Shown here: piece by piece, positions 19,328 to 29,452 of the stretch | Position numbering within the stretch: position 1 is the stretch's first letter | Layout: each line of letters begins with the position of its first letter | Made by a program: the position numbers and the translations under genes | Notes under the pieces: generated by a model | Databases searched by the model: none | What the model was told of the DNA's origin: nothing | What the model saw: only the letters and a program-made list of their open reading frames with translations | NCBI RefSeq assembly: GCF_002892835.1 | Contig: NZ_PJMB01000001.1 | Location: 124,001 to 188,000, forward strand | DNA length: 64,000 nt | Source: Arthrobacter sp. AFG7.2 | GTDB taxonomy: Bacteria > Actinomycetota > Actinomycetes > Actinomycetales > Micrococcaceae | Direction: 5' to 3'

Positions 19328-20218
19328 CTAGGACGCAAGGGCGTCGGCGCCGGCCACAATCTCGGAAAGCTCCTGCGTAATTTCAGCCTGGCGGGCCGTG
19401 TTGCGCAGACGCGTGTACTTCTTGATGAGGTCCGTGGCGTTGTCGCCGGCGGACTTCATTGCCCGCTGGCGTGCAGCAAGCTCAGAAGCTGCTGCCTGCA
19501 GCATGGCCGCGAAGATGCGGGACTCGATGTAGCGCGGCAGCAGAGCGTCGAGAACGCGCTCGGTTTCCGGCTCGAACTCGTACAGCGGCAGCAGGTCCGA
19601 CTCGGAAGCGGCCTGTTCTTCCACTACCTCCAGGGGAAGCAGGCGGATGACAGTGGGCTCCTGGGTAACCATGGACTTGAAGCGGGTGTAAACCACGTGG
19701 ATCTCGTCCACGCCGCCGTCTTCGTAGTCGGTAGCGAACTCGGCCAGCAGTGCTTCGCCGATTTCGCGAGCGGTAGTGAACTCAGGCGCATCCGTCCCTC
19801 CGGTCCAGACCCGCGCATATTCACGGTTCCGGAAGTCGAAGTAGGCCTGGGCCTTACGTCCTACGACGTAAGTCTTGACTTCCTTGCCTTCTTCGTGGAG
19901 CAGCTCGATGAGACCTTCCGCCTGCTTGAGCACACTCGCCGAGTACGATCCAGCCAGGCCACGGTCCGCGGTAATTACCAGGACGGCGGCACGGCGGATC
20001 TGCTCCGGCTCAGTGGTCAGCGGGTGGTCGATTTCGCTTTGGCTTGCGACAGCAGAAACGGCGCGCGTGATCGCGTTCGCGTAAGGCAGTGAAGCTGCTA
20101 CGCGCGCACGGGCCTTGCCGATGCGCGAGGTAGCGATCAGTTCCATCGCCTTGAAGATCTTGCGCATCGACGTGGTCGAGCTGATCTTCTGGCGGTAGAC
20201 CCGGATCTGGGCTCCCAT
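19328..20218 (-). CDS. atpG: ATP synthase F1 subunit gamma
   Basis: 296 residues. The N-terminal helix [33 protein letters not shown] and the C-terminal helix with [24 protein letters not shown] form the coiled-coil rotor shaft. The domain [20 protein letters not shown] is the conserved central segment. It lies after a strong stem-loop that separates it from atpA. Confidence 0.97.
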   Translation of the reverse strand: MGAQIRVYRQKISSTTSMRKIFKAMELIATSRIGKARARVAASLPYANAITRAVSAVASQSEIDHPLTTEPEQIRRAAVLVITADRGLAGSYSASVLKQAEGLIELLHEEGKEVKTYVVGRKAQAYFDFRNREYARVWTGGTDAPEFTTAREIGEALLAEFATDYEDGGVDEIHVVYTRFKSMVTQEPTVIRLLPLEVVEEQAASESDLLPLYEFEPETERVLDALLPRYIESRIFAAMLQAAASELAARQRAMKSAGDNATDLIKKYTRLRNTARQAEITQELSEIVAGADALAS

Positions 20219-20246
20219 ACTTATCCTTTCCTAGCGTTCCGTAGGC

Positions 20247-20281
20247 CGGGTGTGCCGGGTCCTGTGGACCCGGCACACCCG
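20247..20281 (-). promoter_or_regulatory. Strong stem-loop between atpA and atpG
   Basis: A perfect 15-base inverted repeat (CGGGTGTGCCGGGTC and its complement) with a five-base loop (CTGTG) fills the 73-base gap between the atpA stop (20292) and the atpG start (20218). No T-run follows, so full termination is unlikely; partial termination, RNA processing or mRNA stabilisation is possible. Confidence 0.8.
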
Positions 20282-20291
20282 ATCAGTGGAA

Positions 20292-21929
20292 CTAGCGCTT
20301 CTGCTTGACGATCTTTTCCTGGTCAACCTGGCCCTCGTCGATGGCGGCATACTCCTCATGCCCCGCACCCACCAGGTGGTTGTCACCCTCACCGAAGAAG
20401 CCCTTCTTGAAGTCGACAATGGCCGACTTCAGGGCCGCTGCGGTGTCATCGTCCAGGACGTTGGTTTGAGCCAGCGTCGTCAGGATCGAGGACTTGTGCG
20501 TCAGGTGCTCCAGGAACTCGGACTCGAAGCGGCTGATGTCCTCAACCGGAACGTCGTCCAGGTAGCCGTTGGTGCCGGCCCAGATGGAGACAACCTGGTT
20601 CTCGACCGGGAACGGCGAGTACTGGCCCTGCTTGAGCAGTTCCATCAGGCGGGCGCCACGGGTCAGCTGCTGGCGCGATGCCGCGTCCAGGTCCGAGGCG
20701 AACATGGCGAATGCCTGCATGTCGCGGTACTGGGCAAGGTCCAGCTTCAACGTGCCGGAGACCTTCTTCATGGACTTCACCTGTGCGGCGCCGCCCACGC
20801 GGGAGACGGAGACACCCACGTCAACAGCGGGGCGCTGGTTGGCGTTGAAGAGGTCCGACTGGAGGAAGATCTGGCCATCGGTGATGGAGATGACGTTGGT
20901 CGGGATGTAGGCGGACACGTCATTCGCCTTCGTCTCGATCAGCGGCAGGCCGGTCATGGAACCCGCGCCCAGCTCGTCAGAGAGCTTTGCACAACGCTCC
21001 AGCAGGCGGGAGTGCAGGTAGAACACATCGCCCGGGTAGGCTTCGCGTCCCGGCGGACGGCGGAGCAGCAGCGACACTGCACGGTAGGCCTCAGCCTGCT
21101 TGGACAGGTCATCAAACACGATGAGGACGTGCTTGCCGCCGTACATCCAGTGCTGGCCGATGGCCGAACCGGCGTACGGTGCCAGGTACTTGAAGCCTGC
21201 GGGGTCAGAAGCCGGAGACGCCACGATGGTGGTGTACTCCAGCGCGCCGTTATCCTCGAGGGTCTGGCGGATGGCGGCAATGGTGGACGCCTTCTGCCCG
21301 ATTGCCACGTAGATGCAGCGGACCTGCTTGGTGACATCGCCGGAAGCCCAGTTGGCCTTCTGGTTGATGATGGTGTCGATAGCAATGGCGGACTTGCCGG
21401 TCTGGCGGTCGCCAATGATGAGCTGGCGCTGGCCGCGGCCGATCGGGATCATGGCGTCGATGGCCTTGAGTCCGGTCTGCATCGGTTCGTGCACCGACTT
21501 GCGCTGGGTCACGCCGGGAGCCTGGAGCTCCAGCGCGCGGGTGGTCTCGGCCTTGATCTCGCCGAGGTCATCAATGGGAACGCCCAGCGGGTCAACTACG
21601 CGGCCGAGGAAGGCATCGCCCACGGGAACGGACAGAACCTGTCCGGTGCGGTGGACTTCCTGGCCTTCTTCGATTCCGGTGAAGTCACCGAGGATGATGA
21701 CGCCGATCTCGCGGACGTCGAGGTTCTGGGCCAGGCCCAGCGTGCCGTCCTCGAAGCGAAGCAGCTCGTTCGCCATGACCGAGGGAAGGCCCTCAACACG
21801 GGCGATGCCGTCACTAGCGGTGGTTACGCGGCCGACCTCTACGCGCTCTGCGTTTCCGGGTTCGTAGGACGCCGCGAACTCGTTCAGCGCATTACGGACG
21901 TCGTCGGCGTTGATGGTCAATTCGGCCAT
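20292..21929 (-). CDS. atpA: ATP synthase F1 subunit alpha
   Basis: 545 residues. Non-catalytic nucleotide-binding subunit with Walker [10 protein letters not shown], and the family motif [20 protein letters not shown]. The ATG at 21929 ([15 protein letters not shown]) fits the family start; upstream readings are unsupported. It follows atpH with the usual gene order. Confidence 0.98.
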   Translation of the reverse strand: MAELTINADDVRNALNEFAASYEPGNAERVEVGRVTTASDGIARVEGLPSVMANELLRFEDGTLGLAQNLDVREIGVIILGDFTGIEEGQEVHRTGQVLSVPVGDAFLGRVVDPLGVPIDDLGEIKAETTRALELQAPGVTQRKSVHEPMQTGLKAIDAMIPIGRGQRQLIIGDRQTGKSAIAIDTIINQKANWASGDVTKQVRCIYVAIGQKASTIAAIRQTLEDNGALEYTTIVASPASDPAGFKYLAPYAGSAIGQHWMYGGKHVLIVFDDLSKQAEAYRAVSLLLRRPPGREAYPGDVFYLHSRLLERCAKLSDELGAGSMTGLPLIETKANDVSAYIPTNVISITDGQIFLQSDLFNANQRPAVDVGVSVSRVGGAAQVKSMKKVSGTLKLDLAQYRDMQAFAMFASDLDAASRQQLTRGARLMELLKQGQYSPFPVENQVVSIWAGTNGYLDDVPVEDISRFESEFLEHLTHKSSILTTLAQTNVLDDDTAAALKSAIVDFKKGFFGEGDNHLVGAGHEEYAAIDEGQVDQEKIVKQKR

Positions 21930-22012
21930 CTGCAGTCCCTGCTCTCCTGTTTTTGTGATCACCGTTGTTCACGATGACCGGGGTTTCTATCAGTTTGGTT
22001 GTGCTTGTCCGG

Positions 22013-22839
22013 CTAGCCGGCCAGCTGGCGCTGCAATTGGCCCAGCCTGGTGAGGACCGAAGCGTCGAGCACTTCGTCACCGACCTGGACCCGGATGCCG
22101 CCAATGAGTGCCGGGTCAACATTAACGTTGACCTTCAATTCCCGTCCGTACAGTGCATTCAAGCCCGCCTGGAGGCGTTCAAGCTGCGTCTGCGTCAGGG
22201 GACGGGTCACACTGACCGTTGCAATCCAGCGCTGCTGCCGCTTGGCCGCCAGCTCAGCGAACCGCTGCACCAGCCGGGTGGGCTTGATGCCGCGGGGCTG
22301 GGTGACGGCTTGCCGAATGAGGACTTTTGCTTCCTCACTTGCGGCGGGAACCAGCCTTTCAGCCAATGCGATCTTGGCTGCAGCGCCGGCCTGTGGTTCG
22401 GACAGAGCACGTTGTACCTCATGGCTGGAGGCAACAGCCTGGTTGAAGGAGAACAAATCGTTCTCCAGCTCTTCCAGGCCAGTGATTCCGGAGGCAGAAA
22501 CGGCCGACTTGTTTTCAGCAACGGAAATGACCACCGTTGCGGCAAGAGTCTCGAGTGCATCGCCGATATCACGGGCAGTTGCCCAGCGTGAGCTGGCCAG
22601 TCCGCCTGCGATCTCTGCAGCATCAGCGGAGACTTTTCCGCCAACCAGCTGCTTGACCAGCGCCGACTTTTCGTCACCGTTGCGGGACGGGTCAGTCAGG
22701 GCGCGGCGCAAGCCAGCCGAGCTGTCCACCATTCCCAGAATTCCGAAGAGTTCCTTTGCCAGCTGCAGCGACGCGGTCGGAAGCTTTGCTTCCAACTCTG
22801 CCAGGGCTGTTGCCAGCGATTCGCTCGATACGCCTGCCA

Positions 22840-22840
<1 letters not shown>
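22013..22840 (-). CDS. atpH: ATP synthase F1 subunit delta
   Basis: 275 residues, the long actinobacterial form of the delta subunit (E. coli delta has about 177). The N-terminal helical domain binds the top of F1; the C-terminus carries the family motif NVNVDPALIGGIRVQVGDEVLDASVLTRL. Its ATG shares one base with the stop of atpF (TAATG). Part of the peripheral stalk. Confidence 0.96.
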
Positions 22841-23394
<554 letters not shown>

Positions 23395-23445
23395 TCACCC
23401 GTCCTTTTCTACTCGGTTCTGAATGTTCGCTAAGTTCCGAAAGGA

Positions 23446-23664
23446 CTAGCTAAGAACGAAGGCGAAGACGAGACCCAGGATGGCGAGGGCTTCAGTCAGC
23501 GCAAGGCCGAGGAATGCGATCGGCTGCAGCACGCGCTGTGCTTCCGGCTGGCGTGCGACGCCGTTGATGTAAGCAGCGAATACGAGACCCACACCGATAC
23601 CACCGCCGATGGCCGAGAGACCGTAGCCGATGAGGTTGAGGGAGCCGTTAATGGTGCCTTCCAT
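23446..23664 (-). CDS. atpE: ATP synthase Fo subunit c
   Basis: 72 residues, two hydrophobic helices joined by the polar loop VARQPEAQ. The proton-carrying glutamate is in [14 protein letters not shown]. The ATG at 23664 has GAAAGGAAG directly upstream; an in-frame longer reading from 23718 includes untranslated sequence. No sodium-binding motif (Q..ES..S type) is evident, so it is probably proton-driven. Confidence 0.98.
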   Translation of the reverse strand: MEGTINGSLNLIGYGLSAIGGGIGVGLVFAAYINGVARQPEAQRVLQPIAFLGLALTEALAILGLVFAFVLS

Positions 23665-23744
23665 TTTTCTTCCTTTCAAGATGCCACCCATGTGGCAGGT
23701 TGTTTGGGTTGCTATCATCCCCGCGAGGGGAAGCTTAAGGGTGC

Positions 23745-24545
23745 CTAGTGGCTGTCGGCGTGGATTGCGCCTTCAATGTAGATCGCGGTCAGCAGGGTAA
23801 AGACGTAAGCCTGCAGGACCATGATCAGGGCTTCAAGCATGTACATGGCGATGGCGCCTGCAAGGACCAGCAGAGAGGTTCCCTTGAGCAGGATGTTCTC
23901 CTGCATGATGAGGAACTCAATGCCGTAGCCGGCGATCATCACGATGAGGTGTCCTGCCAGCATGGTGGCGAACAGACGGAGGCTGTGCGTGACCGGGCGG
24001 ACAATGAAGTTGGAAATGATCTCGATCGGTATGACGATCGGCAGGATGTACCAGGGAACACCCGACGGCACAGTGGCGAGCTTGAAGTAGCGGAGGCCGT
24101 TCTTCTTGACGCCGATGGCGATCCAGGTGAAGTAGACGATGCCTGCCAGCACATACGCGCCGCCCACATGCGAGAAGGTGGGGAGCTGGAAGAACGGGAT
24201 GGCCCCGTAGATGTTGTTCACCAGGATGAAGAAGAAGAGGCTGAACAGCAGCGGGACGTACTTGATGAAGTCCCTGCCGCCGATGATGTCCTTGGCGATT
24301 CCGTTGCGGACGAAGCCATAGGCGGCCTCGCCGGCGAACTGGAGCTTACCGGGTACCAGCTGCTGCTTGCGTGCGGCGAGCACGAAGAAGGCGGCGATAA
24401 AGACGACAGAGAGGAGGACCAGCAGCATCTGCTTGGAGAATCCTTCTGCGGCACCCCACGGCAGGATTGCCGGCAAATGCATTTCGTTAATACCAGGAGG
24501 AGTAAACTCTCCTGAATCTTGGGCCGGGAGCGCAAGCGCGATCAA
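23745..24545 (-). CDS. atpB: ATP synthase Fo subunit a
   Basis: 266 residues with five to six membrane helices. The essential arginine lies in [14 protein letters not shown] (about residues 190-200). The only start that keeps a ribosome binding site is TTG at 24545, preceded by AGAGGAAA eight bases upstream; the first in-frame ATG is at MHLP, inside the conserved part. Order atpB-E-F-H-A-G-D-C is standard. Confidence 0.96.
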   Translation of the reverse strand: MIALALPAQDSGEFTPPGINEMHLPAILPWGAAEGFSKQMLLVLLSVVFIAAFFVLAARKQQLVPGKLQFAGEAAYGFVRNGIAKDIIGGRDFIKYVPLLFSLFFFILVNNIYGAIPFFQLPTFSHVGGAYVLAGIVYFTWIAIGVKKNGLRYFKLATVPSGVPWYILPIVIPIEIISNFIVRPVTHSLRLFATMLAGHLIVMIAGYGIEFLIMQENILLKGTSLLVLAGAIAMYMLEALIMVLQAYVFTLLTAIYIEGAIHADSH

Positions 24546-24626
24546 CGCGTTTCCTCTCTGCAGTGTCCATCATTGGGCGTTGGGCGGGGACCGGCAGCCT
24601 GAAGGCCTGCTGTTCCCCCTGTGAAA

Positions 24627-24965
24627 TTATTTGGCATTAGTGTCGCCGTCCTGGGACGGCCCGCTGGAAGCATGGCGCTCCCCAGCATTTTGTCGAGAAC
24701 TCGTAAGGCCATGCATGTGGGAAAGGTAAAAACCTCCGACGGCTCCAAGCAGAGCGCCTGCGAGCACAATCCAGCGCGTTCCCCACACGTAATCCAGTCC
24801 CCACCCTATCAAACTCCAGACGATGATTCCGCCAATGATGTAGCTGAATACGGCCATGCCGGCGTTGTATCCGCCGCTGGTTCCGTCTCTTGATACACCG
24901 GGGGCAGAACCGTTCGATCCGCCATCGCCGTCGCGGCCTGAGGTGGGCTTCTTCGGATCACGCAT
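24627..24965 (-). CDS. AtpZ/AtpI-like small membrane protein
   Basis: 112 residues with two membrane helices (AVFSYIIGGIIVWSLIGWGLDYVWG and WIVLAGALLGAVGGFYLSHMHG) between a polar N-terminus and a hydrophilic C-terminal tail. It resembles AtpZ/AtpI-type proteins encoded ahead of atpB that assist c-ring assembly or ion supply in other bacteria. It overlaps the upstream gene by eight bases. Assignment rests on topology and position. Confidence 0.8.
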   Translation of the reverse strand: MRDPKKPTSGRDGDGGSNGSAPGVSRDGTSGGYNAGMAVFSYIIGGIIVWSLIGWGLDYVWGTRWIVLAGALLGAVGGFYLSHMHGLTSSRQNAGERHASSGPSQDGDTNAK

Positions 24966-25440
24966 CGGGGTTTTCCTTGTTTTCTGGATCGTTGTAGATC
25001 TGAAGGCGCACTTTGCTGAAACCGAAGATTTCTGCAGCTTGCCACAGCACTACGGCGGTCACTGCGCCGGCAACAAACCAGCGCGCATGCAACCACTGCG
25101 GAGCGCCGACCAGGAACATAACGACGGCGAAGCCGACCACCTTGACGACGTAGGTTGCCACGAACATGCCGATGGCCCCGGAGGGATTGTTGCGGCCCAC
25201 AAAGTGTCCTACGAGGAGGCTGATTCCGAAGAACAGCATCACCAGCAGCGCACCTGAAGTGCTGGAAACGGCCGCCGCCACATCATCGAGAAGCAGGGCC
25301 GCACCGGCGCACAGCACTGTTCCCCCGGCCGCCGCAGCCGAACTGATCTTGAGCAGATGAAGCCAGACGGACCGCGTGGGGCCGGATGCGCCAACGCGTC
25401 CGTTGCCGGACGCGGGTCCGGACTCGGCGTTGGAGGTCAT
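24958..25440 (-). CDS. ATP synthase-associated membrane protein (AtpI-like)
   Basis: 160 residues with four membrane helices: one near 30-55, ALLVMLFFGISLLVGHFVG, IGMFVATYVVKVVGFAVVMFLVG, and a last one ending before EIFGFSKVRLQIYNDPE. Position and topology match the small protein between wecA and atpB in Actinobacteria (M. tuberculosis Rv1303). It is the first gene of the atp run and is followed by the second AtpI-like gene in overlap. Confidence 0.8.
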   Translation of the reverse strand: MTSNAESGPASGNGRVGASGPTRSVWLHLLKISSAAAAGGTVLCAGAALLLDDVAAAVSSTSGALLVMLFFGISLLVGHFVGRNNPSGAIGMFVATYVVKVVGFAVVMFLVGAPQWLHARWFVAGAVTAVVLWQAAEIFGFSKVRLQIYNDPENKENPDA

Positions 25441-25488
25441 TCGATCCCAATCGTCGGCACCCAGGGCTTAACACCGCGGGCTGTGTGG

Positions 25489-25538
25489 AGGGGCAGCTTT
25501 GGCTGCCCCTAAATTCTACACGAGATAGAAATATTTCT
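25489..25538 (-). promoter_or_regulatory. Candidate atp operon control region with hairpin and AT-rich palindrome
   Basis: Between wecA (ends 25548) and the first atp-run gene (starts 25440) there is a 12-base AT-rich palindrome (AGAAATATTTCT, 25527-25538), a -10-like TAGAAT on the minus strand (25513-25518), and a perfect 9-base stem-loop (AGGGGCAGC/GCTGCCCCT, 25489-25510, four-base loop). It could be the atp promoter with an operator-like hairpin, or the wecA terminator lacking a T-run. Sequence alone does not decide. Confidence 0.5.
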
Positions 25539-25547
25539 GCGCGGGTG

Positions 25548-26660
25548 TTACGCCCGGATCTCTACTCCCCGGCGGGCAAGGTACGGCCAGGCAGTGATGA
25601 GCCCCATGACCAGCGTGGCAAAGAGGTCTGCGGACAGCACGATCTGCCACGGGAAGATGGCGAAGGCCAGTCCGCCGAAGGAAAGGATGCCGGTCCAGAG
25701 GTACATCAGGATGACTGCTGTGCGGTGCGAGTAGCCGATGTCGAGCAGCTTGTGGTGCAGGTGGCCACGGTCCGCGGACCAGGGCGAGCGGCCGCGGGCG
25801 GTCCGGCGCACCACCGCCAGTCCGAGGTCCAGCAGCGGCAGGAAGAGGACAGCGAATGGAAGCAGGATGGGAATCACCGTGGAAATACCGTTGACCCGGT
25901 CATACAGGCCGGACGTGATCTGTCCCGTGGACACAACACCGGCGGAGGCCATCAGCAGCCCAATGAGCATGGCGCCGGAATCGCCCATGAAGATTTTGGA
26001 CGGAAACCAGTTATGCGGCAGGAACCCGAGGCAACTACCCACCAGAACCGCCGTGATAAGGGTCGCCAGGTCCGAATAGTCCAGCAGGACGGCATTGCGG
26101 TGCACCCAGTAAGCGGTGAAGAAGAAGGCGGTGCCGCCAATGATGGCAACTCCGGCAGCAAGGCCGTCCAACCCGTCAATGAAGTTAAAGGCGTTCATCG
26201 TGGTGACGATCAGACCGGCCGTTAACAGCACCCTCACCGTTTCGTTCTCAAGGTAGAAGGGTTCAGGGACCCAGGGAACGACTGTCATCTGGACGCCCCA
26301 GATGGCAACGGTCAGGCCTGCAATACTCTGGCCGATCAGCTTCACCCACCAGCGGATGTCCAACAGGTCATCGGCGACCCCCACCAGGACGATGACAGCA
26401 GCGCCCGCGAGGACGCCCCACGGCGAAAAGTTGTTCCGGTAGATGTCCTTGACAAAGAAGGATTGGCTCGCCACGATGAGCGCCACCATCACGCCAAAAA
26501 AGATTGCCACACCGCCAAGCCGCGAGACAGGAATGGAGTGCATGTCGCGGCTGCGGATGGGCAGGTGCAGCTCGAGCCGGTGACCGATAATCCGGGCGCC
26601 CCAGGTTGCCGCATAGGACACGACGGCAGCCGTGAGGCCCATCAGCAGGTACATGATCAT
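25548..26660 (-). CDS. wecA: MraY/WecA-family undecaprenyl-phosphate sugar-1-phosphate transferase
   Basis: 370 residues with about 11 membrane segments. Diagnostic pieces are HSIPVSRLGGVAIFFGV near the N-terminus, VGVADDLLDIRW with the DD pair that binds magnesium, NAFNFIDGLDGLAAG, FMGDSGAMLIG, and RGRSPWSADRGHLHHKLLDIG near the C-terminus. WecA attaches GlcNAc-1-phosphate to undecaprenyl phosphate (decaprenyl in mycobacteria), the first step of a lipid-linked wall polymer. ATG 26660 or ATG 26654 are both possible. The gene precedes the atp operon in Actinobacteria. Confidence 0.94.
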   Translation of the reverse strand: MIMYLLMGLTAAVVSYAATWGARIIGHRLELHLPIRSRDMHSIPVSRLGGVAIFFGVMVALIVASQSFFVKDIYRNNFSPWGVLAGAAVIVLVGVADDLLDIRWWVKLIGQSIAGLTVAIWGVQMTVVPWVPEPFYLENETVRVLLTAGLIVTTMNAFNFIDGLDGLAAGVAIIGGTAFFFTAYWVHRNAVLLDYSDLATLITAVLVGSCLGFLPHNWFPSKIFMGDSGAMLIGLLMASAGVVSTGQITSGLYDRVNGISTVIPILLPFAVLFLPLLDLGLAVVRRTARGRSPWSADRGHLHHKLLDIGYSHRTAVILMYLWTGILSFGGLAFAIFPWQIVLSADLFATLVMGLITAWPYLARRGVEIRA

Positions 26661-26946
26661 GGGGCGGAAACCTTTTCAGGCGGGACACTGACGCCTGGCA
26701 ACCCTGATGTGGGACGGTCCAACATTGAGGGGCTCACTGGCCGGGAATCTGTTCTTTGATAAATGAAACTTCTCCGTCGCCGAGCGCGCAGCAGACAGTA
26801 CGTTTTCTCTTGGACGCAGTGCCTTACAGGGCTGTATTACAGTGGACTCTAGTCAAAGATACTAGCGCCAACAGCTTCATGGCTTCGCGCCACACGGGCG
26901 CAGTGCGAGCGGGGACCTCCCTGTCAGCCATGCTGAAAGGACCCCC

Positions 26947-27843
26947 ATGACCCCCCGCATAGCCGTTGCGGCCGTGACCTTCGACCGGCCGGAAGACCTC
27001 GGCGTCCTGCTGGCTTCCATCAACTCCCAAACGGCGCAGGTGGACACCATCTGCCTTGTGGACAGCGGCAAAACCGCTGCCCTTGATGTGGCAGAAAAGC
27101 ATCCGAACGTCGACTACATCCGTTCGGAGGCGAACCTCGGCGGTGCGGGCGGGTTCGCCCTGGCGGCGCTTAAGGCCGTCGCCAGCGGTGCCACGTGGAT
27201 CTGGATGATGGACGACGACGCCGTGCCGGCCGATCCGGAATGTCTTGCCACGCTGCTGCGGGAGGCTGAGGCACGCGACCTCGAGGCGGTGGTCCCCTTG
27301 GTGACAGCGCCGGGCCAGCCCGACCGGCTTTCCTTCTTTTTCCGCCTGGACGGCAAGGTCACGCACAGCCGGGCCGAGGTGGAAAAGCTCGGCTTCCTTC
27401 CCCACGACGGCCACTTCTTCAATGGCGCGCTGATCCGTTCCGACGTTTTCTTCAAAGTGGGCCTGCCGGACATGCGGCTGTTTATCCGCGGCGACGAGGT
27501 GGACTTCACCATTCGGCTGCGCAAGGCAGGGATCAGGTTTGGCACCGTGACCACCACCGCGATCACGCATCCGCATGCATTTTCGGAAACCCAGCACGTG
27601 TTTGGCGCAGGCTGGCACGTGATCGTCCCGGAATCGGCGTTCAAGCGCTATTACTATTACCGGAACCGCGGCTACCTGATCCGCAGGTATTTCCGGGTGA
27701 AGTCCCTCGTAGCCGACGTCGGCGGGTACCTGGGCTACTTCGCCCGGCGGCGGGACCTTCCCGGGTTCCTGGACTGGGCCCGGTCCTTCACCGCCGGCCT
27801 CCGCGGGAAGGGCTTCGCGCCTTTGGAAGACCAGAAGTTCTAG
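26947..27843 (+). CDS. GlfT-like family 2 glycosyltransferase
   Basis: 298 residues. N-terminal GT-A domain with PRIAVAAVTFDRPEDLGVLLASI, then NLGGAGGFALAALKAV and the metal-binding WIWMMDDDAVP; catalytic base region lies around RGDEVDFTIRLRKAG. GAGGFA plus DDD are features shared with galactofuranosyl- and rhamnosyltransferases (GlfT type) of actinobacterial wall polymers. AAAGGA lies a few bases upstream of the ATG. It is the only + strand gene between argS and nucS and is absent from this spot in mycobacteria. The sugar donor is not settled. Confidence 0.85.
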   Translation: MTPRIAVAAVTFDRPEDLGVLLASINSQTAQVDTICLVDSGKTAALDVAEKHPNVDYIRSEANLGGAGGFALAALKAVASGATWIWMMDDDAVPADPECLATLLREAEARDLEAVVPLVTAPGQPDRLSFFFRLDGKVTHSRAEVEKLGFLPHDGHFFNGALIRSDVFFKVGLPDMRLFIRGDEVDFTIRLRKAGIRFGTVTTTAITHPHAFSETQHVFGAGWHVIVPESAFKRYYYYRNRGYLIRRYFRVKSLVADVGGYLGYFARRRDLPGFLDWARSFTAGLRGKGFAPLEDQKF

Positions 27844-28598
27844 GAACTGCGCCTAAGCCGGCGGCCGGCCAGGAGCCACAACAGGACCCAGGGTTCCCCC
27901 AGAACGCGGTAGGCGACACGGCGCGGATGCAGCAGCAGCCGCCAGGCCCATTCCAATCCCATCCTGCCCAGCCAGCGGGGGGCGAGTTTCTGGAAGCCGG
28001 CAAGCTGTTCAATTGCTCCACCCACTGCGCAGTAAATTGCGGGCGGCATATCGCCAAGCCGCCGCTCCAGGACTTTCTCCTGCAACGGCATGCCCAACCC
28101 CACCAGGACAAGCTGCGGCTGCTGGCGGTGAAGCCACGCCACTGCCTGGTCTTCGAGGTCGTTGTTCCAGCCCTCACCGGGCATTCCCGCCACTTGGGCG
28201 CCGGGAACTATTGACTCCAGTTTCCTGACAGCTTCGGCATTGGCCTCCGCACCAGCGCCCAGCACGGCAATCCGCTCCAGTCCCTGTACCTGGCCCAGGG
28301 CCGGAAGCCAGTCGGTAGTACCCAGCCGGTAGTCCATGACCGGCCCTTCAGCCCTGCCGGTCCTCCCCCACAGCCAGAGCACGGGAGCACCGTCCAGCAG
28401 GACCACATCGCTGCGCTGGTAAAGGCTGCGGAAACCCTCGTCGGAGAGCGTCAGCGTGACACTGTGCAGGTTGTGGCCCAGGACAGTCCGGGTGGAACCT
28501 TCCTCGACAAAGCGGCTGAGTTCCGCCACAAGGTCCGGAACCCGAAGCGGCGTGGCATCGACCTCCAGCACGGGGATCCGCTGGCGGTCCAGGGCCAT
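27840..28598 (-). CDS. WecG/TagA/CpsF-family glycosyltransferase
   Basis: 252 residues of the GT26 family. Motifs include VLGHNLHSVTLTL, DVVLLDGAPVLWLW (the D-G-x-P block), and LVLVGLGMPLQEKVLERR, with CAVGGAIEQLAGF near the C-terminus. TagA/WecG add ManNAc or ManNAcA to undecaprenyl-PP-GlcNAc, so this enzyme would use the product of wecA, encoded less than 2 kb away. The ATG at 28598 overlaps the tsaC stop by one base (TGATG). The stop overlaps that of the convergent glycosyltransferase (CTAG). Confidence 0.9.
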   Translation of the reverse strand: MALDRQRIPVLEVDATPLRVPDLVAELSRFVEEGSTRTVLGHNLHSVTLTLSDEGFRSLYQRSDVVLLDGAPVLWLWGRTGRAEGPVMDYRLGTTDWLPALGQVQGLERIAVLGAGAEANAEAVRKLESIVPGAQVAGMPGEGWNNDLEDQAVAWLHRQQPQLVLVGLGMPLQEKVLERRLGDMPPAIYCAVGGAIEQLAGFQKLAPRWLGRMGLEWAWRLLLHPRRVAYRVLGEPWVLLWLLAGRRLRRSS

Positions 28599-29452
28599 CA
28601 AGATTCAGAGTCCCGCATCGGCGCCGGCGTCGCAGCGGCTGCGGGATCAACCGCGGAGGATCCTGACGCAGACGGCGTAACGGAGGGTGCGGCTGCCTCC
28701 TCGGCTGCCGGACCCGTGACGGCAGCGGCCTCCGCGGCCGGAGCTGCTTCTGCCGGTGCTTCGTCCGTCGGATCCTCTTCCGCCATGGGGATCTCGCCGA
28801 GTCCCAGAACACCCGGCACATGTTGGCGGAGCTGGTCCAGGCTCACGGCACCGTTGCGTACCACCCGGAGGCGGGGGCCAGTGGCGTCGACAATCGTTGA
28901 GGGGACGGCGGTTTCGCCTTCCAGCGGCCGCGCGCCTCCTTCGAGGTAGACCTCGACAGAATCCGCCAGCTGTTCCCGCGCCGCTGCGGCCGTCTGTCCG
29001 GGTGCCTGGCCGGTGCGGTTGGCCGAGGAAACCGCCAACGGTCCCGTGAGAGTCAGCAGTTCCTGGGCGATGTCGTCGTCCGGCATGCGGAGGGCCACCG
29101 TGCCCTTGGTCTCGCCGAGATCCCAGTCCAGCGACGGCTGCGCGTGGAGGATCAGAGTCAGGCCGCCGGGCCAGAACGCTTCCGCCAGCCTGCGGGCGTC
29201 AGCGGATACGTCAGTGGCGAGGCCGTCAAGGGCGTTGATCCGCGGGATGAGTACGGGCGGCGGCATAGTGCGGCTGCGTCCCTTGGAAGCCAGGAGCATG
29301 GTTACTGCGTGGGGGGAGAACGCGTCGGCGGCGATCCCGTAGACCGTGTCCGTGGGAAAGACCACGCACTTTTTCTCGCTGATGGCGCGCTGTGCGTGCT
29401 CGAGTCCCTTGGCACGCTCGTCGTCATTGGTGCAGTTATAGGTTGTGGTCAC
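28598..29452 (-). CDS. tsaC: L-threonylcarbamoyladenylate synthase (Sua5/YciO/YrdC)
   Basis: 284 residues. The YrdC domain (about 1-200) makes threonylcarbamoyl-AMP for the t6A37 modification of tRNAs; signatures are CVVFPTDTVYGIAADAFS, KGRSRTMPPPVLI and SSANRTGQAPG. The remaining about 80 residues form an Ala/Pro/Glu-rich tail not typical of the short TsaC type and without the classical Sua5 domain. Start is GTG, overlapping the prmC stop by four bases (GTGA). Confidence 0.93.
   Translation of the reverse strand: MTTTYNCTNDDERAKGLEHAQRAISEKKCVVFPTDTVYGIAADAFSPHAVTMLLASKGRSRTMPPPVLIPRINALDGLATDVSADARRLAEAFWPGGLTLILHAQPSLDWDLGETKGTVALRMPDDDIAQELLTLTGPLAVSSANRTGQAPGQTAAAAREQLADSVEVYLEGGARPLEGETAVPSTIVDATGPRLRVVRNGAVSLDQLRQHVPGVLGLGEIPMAEEDPTDEAPAEAAPAAEAAAVTGPAAEEAAAPSVTPSASGSSAVDPAAAATPAPMRDSES

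Noticed and set aside
26756-26950. Plus-strand ORF of 64 residues before the GlfT-like gene
   Set aside because: No ribosome site, no family resemblance, and it overlaps the start of the glycosyltransferase gene in another frame.
28691-28850. Ala/Pro-rich C-terminal coding of tsaC as a frameshift or fusion remnant
   Set aside because: The frame stays open to the TGA that overlaps the next start, and codon bias is unchanged, so it is more likely a disordered tail.
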